A stretch of DNA of 64,000 nt from Sabellastarte sp. h YS-2021 (Eukaryota; Annelida; Polychaeta; Sabellida; Sabellidae): the NCBI GenBank assembly GCA_964017235.1, contig OZ024929.1:107989793-108053792 (forward strand), read 5' to 3'. A program made the translations under genes and the position numbers. Below the pieces are notes generated by a model, which saw only the letters and a program-made list of their open reading frames with translations, was not told the origin of the DNA and did no database searches. Every line of letters starts with the position of its first letter. Positions within the stretch are counted from its first letter, which is position 1. This document shows positions 28,548 through 40,500 of this stretch, piece after piece.

Positions 28548-31500
28548 GGTCTGAAGATAAAGAGTCAGAGTCCGAATCACTAGAAGAGAGGGATTCCTTG
28601 CGGGAGACATCAAAGGCAGTAGACAACTGTCTGTGGGCAGTGACCGACGTAGGAGGGTCGGGTTGTGCAGAAGATGATGCCTTGGGACCCGCTTTGTGAT
28701 GAGATGAGTCGGTGGCCTGTGATTCCACAGCCTGGTCGGTCGGTTGAGAGGCTGGTTTTAGAAATGGGTCGGTCTAGTATAGGGATCGAAATTTAGGGTT
28801 GTGGATCGATTGATATTTCAATATCGGGACCGTTAACGTAAGCCGTGGGCGATAATACAGGTTCTTTGAAAACGTGCACATATAAAATCAAGAAAATATC
28901 AAAAGATACTACTTATGTACCAAAAATATATTTCTGCAATATAAAATTAAACTAGAGGATCGCTCGCAAAAAAAAAAGATAATGTTTTTGCATAGCAAAA
29001 ACAAAGCGTCCCGAAAAGGATATAAAGGTGAGTGCTAAAGTATTAAGAAAATGCTTCGTTTCTAGCCTTATACTGTTGTGGCAACCAAAGTCAGCGCAGT
29101 CTGCTCTATCTAGCATGGTTTTCAAGATATAAGCATTTTTGTGTTTTGCAAAAAATAAAAAAATTAAAAATGTCCGCTATATTTGGCGAGACAAAAATAT
29201 TTTGAAAATTGGCATGGCTACTCTGCAGAGATACCCAGCAGGTCCAAAATTTTGTTGAGTTCGCTCCATATAGCACGGTTTTCGAGATATAAGCATTTTT
29301 GTGTTTTGCAAAAACTTTGAAAATTCAAAATGGCCACCATTTTTGGGGAGACAAAAATTTTTGTCAAGACCACTGCCGCGGTGTGTATCTCCTGCCGAGC
29401 ATTAAAGCAGAAGAAATAGCTTTTCCGAGATATTCACAATTTTTCATTTTCCTGTGTGAAAGCTCTTCCAAAAGTAGGTGAATGAGTTATTTGAGAAAAA
29501 TTGGATATCTGCAATACTATTAAGAGATAATTCATATTTACTCATTTTGAGTAGGTGAATAATTATCTATGGGTCTGAAACTTCACCAAGTGAAAGCTCT
29601 CCCAAAAGTAGGTGAATGAGTTATTTGAGAAAAATTGGCTATCTGCAATACTTTTAGAGATAATTCGCATTTACTCATTTTGAGTAGGTGAGTAATTAGC
29701 TATGGGTCTGAAACTTCACCATGTGAAAGCTCTCCCACAATTAGATGAATGAGTATTTGATAAAAATTGGGTATCCGCAATACTTTTACAGATAATTAGC
29801 ATTTACTCATTTTGAGTAGGTGAATAAATAGCTATGGGTCTGTAACTTCACAGAGTGAAAGCTCTCCCAAAAGTAGGTGAATGAGTTATTTGAGAAAAAT
29901 TGGCTATCTGCAATACTTTTAGAGATAATTCGCATTTACTCATTTTGAGTAGGTGAGTAATTAGCTATGGGTCTGAAACTTCACCAAGTGAAAGCTCTCC
30001 CAAAAGTAGGTGAATGAGTTATTTGAGAAAAATTGGCTATCTGCAATACTTTTAGAGATAATTCGCATTTACTCATTTTGAGTAGGTGAGTAATTATCTA
30101 TGGGTCTGAAACTTCACCAAGTGAAAGCTCTCCCAAAAGTAGGTGAATGAGTTATTTGAGAAAAATTGGCTATCTGCAATACTTTTAGAGATAATTCGCA
30201 TTTACTCATTTTGAGTAGGTGAGTAATTAGCTATGGGTCTGAAACTTCACCAAGTGAAAGCTCTCCCAAAAGTAGGTGAATGAGTTATTTGAGAAAAATT
30301 GGCTATCTGCAATACTTTTAGAGATAATTCGCATTTACTCATTTTGAGTAGGTGAGTAATTAGCTATGGGTCTGAAACTTCACAGAGTGAAAGCTCTCCC
30401 AAAAGTAGATGAATGAGTTATTTGAGAAAAATTGGCTATCTGCAATACTTTTAGAGATAATTCGCATTTACTCATTTTGAGTAGGTGAGTAATTAGCTAT
30501 GGGTCTGAAACTTCACCAAGTGAAAGCTCTCCCAAAAGTAGGTGAATGATTAATTTGACAAAAATTGGCTATCTGCAATACTTTTAGAGATAATTCGCAT
30601 TTACTCATTTTGAGTAGGTGAGTAATTAGCTATGGGTCTGAAACTTCACCAAGTGAAAGCTCTCCCAAAAGTAGGTCAATGAGTTATTTGAGAAAAATTG
30701 GCTATCTGCAATACTTTTAGAGATAATTCGCATTTACTCATTTTGAGTAGGTGAGTAATTAGCTATGGGTCTGAAACTTCACCAAGTGAAAGCTCTCCCA
30801 AAAGTAGGTGAATGAGTTATTTGAGAAAAATTGGCTATCTGCAATACTTTTAGAGATAATTCGCATTTACTCATTTTGAGTAGGTGAGTAACTAGCTATG
30901 GGTCTGAAACTTCACCAAGTGAAAGCTCTCCCAAAAGTAGGTGAATGAGTTATTTGAGAAAAATTGGCTATCTGCAATACTTTTAGAGATAATTCGCATT
31001 TACTCATTTTCAGTAGGTGAGTAATTAGCTATGGGTCTGAAACTTCACCATGTGAAAGCTCTGCCAAAAGTAGGTGAAGGAGTTATTTGAGAAAAATTGG
31101 CTATCTGCAATACTTTTAGAGATAATTCGCATTTACTCATTTTGAGTAGGTGAGTAATTAGCTATGGGTCTGAAACTTCACAGAGTGAAAGCTCTCACAA
31201 AAGTAGGTGAATGAGTTATTTGAGAAAAATTGGCTATCTGCAATACTTTTAGAGATAATTCGCATTTACTCATTTTGAGTAGGTGAGTAATTAGCTATGG
31301 GTCTGAAACTTCACCAAGTGAAAGCTCTCCCAAAAGTAGGTGAATGAGTTATTTGAGAAAAATTGGCTATCTGCAATACTTTTAAGAGATAATTCGCATT
31401 TACTCATTTTGAGTAGGTGAGTAATCATCTACGGGTCTGAAACTTCACCATGTGAAAGCTCTCCCAAAAGTACACGAATGAGTTATTTGATAAAAATTGG

Positions 31501-34500
31501 GTATCCGCAATAGTTTTTGAGATAATTAGCATTTACTCATTTTGAGTAGGTGAGTAATTAGCTACAGGTCTGAAACTTCACCAAGTGAAAGCTCTTCCAA
31601 AAGTAGGTGAATGAGTTATTTGAGAAAAATTGGCCATCTGCAATACTTTTAGAGGTAATTCGCATTTACTCTTTTTGAGTAGGTGAGCAATTAGCTATGG
31701 GTCTGAAACTTCACCAAGTGAAAGCTCTTTGGGATAGCTGCTCTGCAGAGATACCCTGAAGATAAAAAATTTCGTCGAAATCGCTCTATGTAGCACGGTT
31801 TTCGAAATATTAGCATTTTTGTGTTTTGCAATTTTTGCGCAAAAATTCGAAAATTCAAAATGGCCGCCATTTTTGGCAAGACAAATTTTTTTTGAAAATT
31901 GGCATGGCTACTCTGCAGAGATACCCTGTGGGTCAAAAATTTCGTCGAAATCGCTCTATCTAGCACGGTTTTCGAGATATAAGCATTTTTGTGTTTTGCA
32001 ATTTTGCAAAAAATTCGAAAATTCAAAATGGCCGCCATTTTTTGCGAGAAATTTTTTGTCTGAAAATTGGCATGGCTACTGTGCAGAGATACCCTGCAGG
32101 TCAAAAATTTCGTCGAAATCGCTCTATCTAGCAGGGTTTTCGAGATATAAGCATTTTTATGTTTTGCAATTTTTGCGAAAAATTCGAAAATTCAAAATGG
32201 CCGCCATTTTTGGCGAGACAAAATTTTTTTGAAAATTGGCATGGCTACTCTGCAGATATACCCTGTGGGTCAAAAATTTCGTCGAAATCGCTCTATCTTG
32301 CAGGGTTTTCGAGATATAAGCATTTTTATGTTTTGCAATTTTTGCGAAAAATTCGAAAATTTAAAATGGCCGCCATTTTTGGCGAGAAAATTTTTTTTTT
32401 CAAAATTGGGATAACTACTCCGCAGAGATACCCTGCGGGTCAAAAATTTCGTCGAAATCGCTCTAACTAGCACGGTTTTCGAGATATAAGCATTTTTGTG
32501 TTTTGCAATTTTTGCAAAAATTTCGAAAATTCAAAATGGCCGCCATTTTTGGCGAGACAAAAATTTTTTGAAAATTGGGAAAAGTACCCCGCAGACATAT
32601 CCTGCGGGTCAAAAATTTTGTCGAAATTGCTCTATCTAGCACGGTTTTTGAGATATAAGCATTTTTGTGTTTTGCAATTTTTGCGAAAATTTCGAAAATT
32701 CAAAATGGCCGCCATTTTGGGCAAGATAAAATTTTTTTGAAAATTGGGAAAACTACTCCGCAGAGATACCCTGCGAGTCAAAAATTTTGTCGAAATCGCT
32801 CTATCTAGCACGGTTTTCGAGATATAAGCATTTTTGTGTTTTCCTTATTTGGAAAATTCGTAATGATTAATTAATCATTAATTACTCGGCCATTTCTTGA
32901 CCAATCAATGCCAAAATCTAATGATTTCCAGATTTTAATAGAATGAATGTATTTGCCAAGTTTCAGGTGAATTGATAAAATTCCTTTCAAGTTATCATCC
33001 GGACAAGCTTCCCCATCGAAAAAAGACATTTTTGGTCATGTGACCTCTCTGATTGGTTGAAATGTCACTGCAGCATATTCAAAAAAATTCCCCAAGGCTA
33101 CTGCCTAAACCTGCCAAATTTGAAAAGAATCCGCCTAACGGTTACAGAGTTATAAGGAAAACAAAATGCGGAGCCGGCGGAGCCGCAGGAGCCGGCGGAG
33201 CCGGAAGCTCTCCCATACACAAACAAGCGTCCCTTGCGGGACGCTTAATAAAATGAACAAAACATACATTAAACAAGAGTTTTCGTGCTTTCTTGTGTAC
33301 TAGCTGTCAGGTTTTATATCTCTTCCGTGAAACAGGAAGTAGGTCACTGGCAATGTAAACAAAGATGGCGCCAGACTTGACCTCATTTTGTTTCAGTTCT
33401 AAATGTGCCATTTAAAGATTTTATACAATAAATATGCATTTAAGCAGTAAAATTACCATTGTTTTTTAAATTTTTGTGTTTGTTATATGTTATTTCGATA
33501 TTGAAATGCTGGTAGTGTTTGTCGATATCGGCAGTTCTGTGGGATGATCGATCGATATTGAAAGATCGAGCATCAATCCCTATACTAGGTCGGTCCGGAC
33601 CACATTAGCTGGTGGAGCATGAGGTGGCGTAACTTTAACTGTACTGAATACAAGGTCTCGTGGAGGGTCCAGAGTCTTAGCCAATAGCAAGGCTTCCAGC
33701 CGGTTAAATCTGTCCGACCACTTCTTATCAAGGTCGGCAATCTTTGTGTCGGTAGTGGAGGTGGTAGACTTGCCCTGGTCGGTTGAAGAAGTCGGTGGTC
33801 GGCTAGAGGTAGACTTGGTCGGCTTATCAGACTTGGCTTTAGTGGGATGCTTAGCCTCAGCCTTCTTTGCTTTCTTCTCCACCGGTCCACTCAAACCAGA
33901 AACACCAGAGGTGCTTTGGCCATCCACGACCCCCACTACCGACACAAGTGCCGGGTTCACAAGGGTGGGACTGAGAGTGTCTGATTCGTTGAGAGTGTCT
34001 GAGGCGTTGATGACTTGGCTTCTTTCCTCTCTTTTTTAATCTTATACGAGGGGGTGGCAAGCTGGTCCTTCTGTTCTGGGGTTAAGGCGTCACAGTGCAC
34101 GCATGGAGCAGGTGGAGATTTAGTACAGGGGTCAGAGCCCTTCTTCTTATCTCTACACTGCGCGCACACAGCGTGATGATCAAACCCCGCCATCATATGT
34201 CCGCATCCCCCCCGACGCTGACTAGGAGAAGACATAATGGAGTAACAAAACGTGAGGAAGTGATACAACGGTTGTAAGAAACACAGCACTTCTAACAAAC
34301 TCACAACGTTCCAGATAAGCTGAGAACTCCAAAATAGTCTATAATATGTGAGGAAGAGATTTGCCAATTTATAAAGTTCAACACTTCTTCTAACTCACAA
34401 AATTTCCAAACAATTATACAATTTCCAAAAATCGTTCAAGCAGTGCATGCGCCAAACAAAAAAGATGCTATGACATCAGCTTGTCTAGACAGGAAGGAAG

Positions 34501-37500
34501 TACGACACGCCACCTGGCGAGTGCAGTGTGAGGACCGGCCAGCCGGTGGAAACACAGGACGTCTTTTTCTGACGTTTGGCGGGCCGGTCTGCACCGACCG
34601 GTTTAGCATATTGTCCATTGGATAGGGTGTATTAACGCAATAAAACTTAGTTTTCGGAGCAGTCAACAAGTAAACTATTGAACTTTTACTAACATTGCCC
34701 CAGCACCATGTCACAAATTTGTGATTTGTTAATGTTCACTACCATATTTACAGGAAGTAAGCAATTTCAGTAGAACACTAGAAAAGACCAAAATCTTACC
34801 AAACGGACCATATACTTCATCCCATAATGTGTTTTATGGTAGAATGACCAACAAGGAAGTAATATAATTGATTCTGGCTTGATCAAAGGTCGGAAAAATG
34901 GACGACTGACCGATGATGAAAATTGGGACACAAGTCTTTATAAAAAAATGATCACATATAGGGGTGTTGCGGTAGCGATTTTTTCCTTCCGGTTTCACGT
35001 CTGGTACTTCCCGGTCGGTTACCGGTTAACCGTCTCTTATTTAACAAAACATGAGAACCAAATAGTTTCCATACTTTAATCAGGAATTCTGTTAACATGA
35101 CACAGATGTGTCCTCGATTCTAATTGGCTAATCGACAAACTATATGGTTTGCTTTGAATTATGGCTCATTATGGTTGTTGTTTTACAGTAAAAGGCAAAG
35201 GAAAGTGGATTATGACATTTATTTTGTATGTGAGGTTAGTAAAATTACTTTACATTGAACTTTAAGCGGAAAACCGGTAGCTGAACTTATGACGGTTTGC
35301 AATAATTTATTTACCGTACCGACGATACCGGTACTACCGCAACACCCCTAATCACATAAAAACATTCAGTGGATGGACCTTACCATTGCTGATGTCTGAA
35401 TCTCCTCTCTCTTTGATGACCTTTTCATGCTGAGTCATGATGAACCTACTGACCTCTGGAGTGAACATGGTGAAGGTCTGTGAGCGTGGTATGAGACCAG
35501 ACAACTGCAGCAGACTGAGAAATGGCTCAGCAGAATCTTCTAGCACTTGTACCACTTTCATAAACATGCCTATACAATACAGAGCAAAACTCTCATAAAC
35601 ACACTAACAAAAAATAAATAGAAAACATCAATAAACATGCTTACAATAATCTGATAAAACACCTATAAATGTGCATACAAAATCAGAAAAATTTTCATTA
35701 CATGAACTTAAAATACCGAAAAAATGCTGATAACATGCCAAAACAATTCAGAGAGGACATTCATAAATATATGCTTCTAGAAAACAAGGAAAAATGCATT
35801 AATACAGATTTAAGTGGAGATGTATTAACGCTAAGGCTAAAAAAAAAAAAAAAAAAAAACAGAAAAACTTCATCATCTAGTATTTAACTGTAAACAACTT
35901 TTAGTTTTTATGGCAACAAATCAAACATATTTGAAATTTCTGAACACATATTATTTATCTTTATATCTTACAACAATATTGACATGTCCTTTAGATATAT
36001 ACCTGTAAATGCGACTTCCATTACTTTCATCTTGCTCTTCTTAGTGCAGTATCTCTCTGGGGTGAAATCTACTTTGCTGTATGTCTCCACCAAAGTAGAA
36101 TCCACAAGAACAAAAAACACAAATTTTATGCACTAGAAATTTCTGAATGTAAAGGTCCATTTTTTTTTTAATCTGTATTAACTGTATGATAATAAAGTAT
36201 TTTTAAAATCAGAATATAATTTCTTTTTTTTTACCAACAGTGGGTGATGTAAAGCTTGCTTCTTGCAGTTTGTTGTTAAAGGCCTCATCTATTTCTTCTG
36301 ACACAAACATTTCATTGTCAATATCTGGAGATACATCACTGGGTTTGCCTTTTTCTGACAGATGTTTGCTTGTTGGTGTAGTTGTAAAAGTGTTTCTTCT
36401 GAAATAAAATTGAAAATGAACTACCATGTCATTTTATTAACATTTTACAGTGGTGCCAAATCAGTGCAATTTTGCTTTATTTATGAAAAGCCTAATTGTA
36501 CTAGATAACCATTAATCCTAAATCCATTAATCCTGGAATCTGCTTCATTAAGGGCTCTCTCAAAACATGAACTTTGCCCACTAAGATGATTTACCCAATC
36601 AAGAATTTGATTGCTGTTTGATTGCTGCTCATTTGATGCTTTCTGTACTGTTGTTACACTACTTAAGTGGAAGGAATATGTTGAGTTAGACTGTAAGGTG
36701 TTTCACCATGCCAACTGGATCATAAACCAGAGTAGTACCTTGTGACCGGAAAAATAAAACCATTCATGACCCAGGGGTAGATTTGACAAAAGATTTCCAA
36801 TAGCTTTCTGTTTGACGTTACTATTTGGTCTAGAAATCTTCTGATTCATTCCCAAACATGTTGCCATTGTTCCCAAATTCATCCGACTCAGGTTCCTAAA
36901 AATATTCCAATCAGCTCCTGATTCCTCCTGAGTGGGTTACAAACCTTTCAAAGACCTAATTGATCACTAGGATCAACTTAAAATGGAAGATTCATTTACC
37001 CTTTTGATATAATCGGGACACACAAGATTCAGTCTGAAATGTTCTTAATCCAAACTGCCAGTCCCAAAAGGCAGCATGGTTTATCAGCATTCTGAATGAA
37101 AAACAAGCAATCCGTGCCCGTGAATGGGCTCTGTGTCAGCTGACTGTGTGTTTTGAGTTTCAGAGTGGAAGTGAAAGAACAAAGGACACAAAAGTTAACT
37201 GTTAAGGAGTAAAATGTAGGTGGAAAACATATTTAAACAAAATAGTATAAATGCAATAGTTTTTGAGTTACAACTGATTTACTCAACAACGGAAACCTCA
37301 AAGTAGCTATTACTCAGCTATGCAATGAGCTACAGGTCAGCAATTTTACTATATTATAGCTGACTCGAAAGTAGATGAACCACATATTTAGACAAAATAC
37401 TCTAAATACAATAGTCAAGTTACAACTGATTTACTCAACAGTGGGAGCCTGAAAATAGCTATTGCTCAGCTATGCCGTAAGTTACAGGTCTGCAATTTTA

Positions 37501-40500
37501 CTATGTTATAACTGATTCAAAAATACATGGATAATATATTTTAAAGTACCCTAAATGCAATAGTTGTCAAGTTATAACTGATTCAAAAATACATGAATAA
37601 ATGAACTTCCTACACCTTACGGTTTCCAAGCTATAGCCAGGACAAGATTTCATAGGTCAAGGTTACTATGGCAAGATCAAAGGTCAAATCAAGGTCATAC
37701 CATGCACTACACACATATAACTCCCAACTCATGTCCCTACCAAGTATCAACTTCCTACACCTTACAGTTTCCGAGATATAGCCCGGACAAGATTTTATAG
37801 GTCAAGGTCACTACGGCAAGGTCAAAGGAAGGTCGCACAATGATGTTGCACACCTACACCCCCTAACCAATGTCCCTACCAAGTATCAACTTCCTACACC
37901 TTACGGTTCCCGAGATATAGCCCGGACAAGATTTTATAGGTCAAGATCACTACAACAAGGTCAAAGGTCAAATCAAGGTCAGACTATGATGTTGCACACC
38001 TCACTCCCTAACCAATGTCCCTACCAAGTATCAATTTCCTACACCTTACAGTTTCCGAGATATAGCCCGGACAAGATTTTCAAACTCAAGGTCACTACGG
38101 CAAGGTCAAAGGTCAAATCAAGATCACACCATGACGTTGCACACCTACACCCCCTAACCAATGTCTCTACCAAGTATCAACTTCCTACAACTTACAGTTT
38201 CTGAGATACAGGCCGGACAAACTTTTTCCCGCCGCCCATCCGGACATCATGGGTGAAAACAATACCACGACAGCCCTTAAGGGCTCTGGGGTAAAAATTA
38301 TTTTAAAAAATCAAAAAAATAATTAAGAAAAATCCAGGCCTGATACTCACACAAGGGAATCTACTTGTGGCCTAGTACATATGTGCAAGATATGAGAGAA
38401 ATTCCTAGTCAATGAGCAAATTATGATAAAATGTTGAAATTTTCACACATAGGGTTAGGGGTACCTCACTTATAATGGCTCTAGCAAACAGACAAACAAA
38501 CAGATCTGCATGTCTTGAACATATTTTCATCCTAGATAGATAAGCTATCTTTAAAGAAAAACAGCATGTCTCTGGGCCTTGTAGCTTTGGAGGAGAAGTC
38601 GCTCACGCGTACGTACATGCCTCAGAGTGAAGACATAAAAACGACCTCCTGATTGGATAATTTTCATAATATTTTCATAATTATTGCAAAAACATGAATC
38701 TCTTGGGTAATCAAATAGAAGTAGGAAGGGCTACACAAAGTAAAACACACACAAACTGATATGCCTGTCAGTTACCTGATGAATATAAATCCATCAATTG
38801 GGTTTATTTCCTTAATTGCATACTGCAGAGCCTCATCCCTCCATTTTGCAGATTCTTTTGACATTTCCTTTTCACAAGTTTCCTTACCATTCGATGGTCT
38901 AGCTGTTATATGATATAAATGGTCTTAACACAAGATATATGACAGATTATTACAATAATAAATAACAAGATTACATCTTCATTCATTTAAGCATGAAATG
39001 TGCTGCATAATATCAGATTTTTTATCATCAACGTTACTCCTGATTTAAACAACTAAAATGATTATACACCTTAAATAATTGAGTCCAGTTTAATTTAATC
39101 TTAAAAATTTGTATCTGATCTATTATTTCGTAGAATTTAAATCTTATTCTGTTAGCTGGATGCTGCTTCAAAATATGTATTTAGAAAACTGAATCTATCC
39201 AATGCTGTAAAGACACAAATTGCAACATTGTGAAACGGTTACGGATCATTTCAACACCATGCCGCCATTTTGATCCGGCACACCATAAAAGTGTGTCATC
39301 TTGACACCACACACAAGGTTCTACTTGGCAAAGCCGTTTGAAATGATGCACCATTATTATTGTGTGCCATTTCAACATCAGATTAAAATATCTAATATTT
39401 AAAATATATCACAAGCATTAAATTCAAGTATTGTTTTGCATTCTATAAATTAGATTTTAAAATTCGGATTTTGTCACCTAAATTTTTAAAGCAAAATAAA
39501 ATATGATTGTCATTAGTAAGGTCCATACATTGCTGTGAAGTATGCATAATACATAAATATTTTTAAAAAGACCAATAGATTTATGTCTGATTTTAAAAAT
39601 TAAAACATCTTAATTGTTGATCTCTATTTCAAAGCAGGTATTTTCACTTTCATTCATTTTGTTGGATCGCCTTTTCAACTCAGTGCAGGTGTTGAAATGG
39701 CCCTAAACAGTATTGATTAGAAGATCTGCTCATTTACCTAGACTTGGTTCATGTATTGCATTTTCTGTATTAGGCTTGGGCATCTTTAATTCATCGTTAA
39801 AACCATCTATTTCTGTCATGGCAATGCTAAAATCATCCTCTAAAATTCAGGACAAGAATGAATCAAATGTCAGTATTTAACCTTGACAGTATCTGGTTCA
39901 TGTAAAGGGAAGAATTAGAGGTTGTTGTTTACAACATTACAAAAGTTATTATTTATTCGAATTTTTGCCACAATATCAGTGGGAAACATTAAAATTTAAC
40001 AGATGAAATCATTTTATGCATAAAATAAGCAAAAATTCCCTCTTTCCATTATTGTTAGTAACGATTCTAAAATATATAAGAAGAATTTATTAAAGATTAT
40101 AAAACATATGTAATTGTTATTCCATGTTCCAAAGTCTGTGATATCCATTAAATGAAATTTTTACATTTCCAAGATCTATGTGTATAATCATACCATCTAA
40201 ACTCTCCTGATCAAACTGTAAAGGGTGAATACTTTTTTGTTCTAACGCCGCTGGTTCTCGAGTGAAACCGAGACACTTTTTCAATGATTTCTCCATTACC
40301 TGGTGAAAATAATAATTTTTTGTTTTTTCACTTTATCTCATAATATACAGTGGAGAACAGTGTTTTGTTGTAAACACAGGACAGAAAACGTATCCACAAA
40401 GTACTCATACATCTATATCTTTTTAAAAGCATGAGCCTTGGATTCTAGAGATTACCCTTTAATATTTTTTTTCTCCGGTCTTTTATGAATTGTGAACTTC

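Larger units (their letters stand above)
28975..33255. mobile_element. Minisatellite-bearing element nested in the hAT-like element
   Basis: The right end has a perfect hairpin AAGCGTCCC-TTGC-GGGACGCTT at 33225-33246. The left end has AAAGCGTCCCG near 29004. Inside are a 169 bp family unit (29100-29370), a 133 bp array, a 169 bp array, and a tail (32860-33250) repeated at 52.1-52.5 kb. Ends are approximate. Confidence 0.5.
28775..33587. mobile_element. hAT-like non-autonomous element inserted in DIRS gag
   Basis: The exact 8 bp target duplication GGTCGGTC is at 28767-28774 and 33588-33595. The TIRs are TAGTATAGGGATCGA and the inverse of CATCAATCCCTATACTA. Subterminal sequence has several ATCGAT/ATATCG motifs. 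No transposase is present. Most of the interior is a second, minisatellite-bearing element. Confidence 0.9.
12640..34645 (-). mobile_element. DIRS-type tyrosine-recombinase retrotransposon with nested insertions
   Basis: In minus orientation the element runs: left ITR, gag, RT/RNase H/methyltransferase-like, tyrosine recombinase, internal complementary region, right ITR. The ITRs (34454-34633 and 12676-12857) share CCCTATCCAATGGACAATAT. The internal complementary region at 12912-13012 reproduces both outer edges joined, as expected for the DIRS circle intermediate. The edges overlap by AAA and no TSD is seen, as is known for DIRS. About 15.6 kb of the span is later insertions (LINE at 14053-24878, hAT-like element at 28775-33587), so the bare element is about 6.4 kb. 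It sits in SHOC1 intron 16. Confidence 0.88.

Noticed and set aside
28505-28699. Frame with a poly-Gly start on the plus strand
   Set aside because: It is only the reverse reading of the 36-G tract within gag.
29480-31725. Regular 133 bp array considered as a CRISPR-like array
   Set aside because: Whole units are repeated with no unique spacers, the unit is too long, and the setting is eukaryotic.
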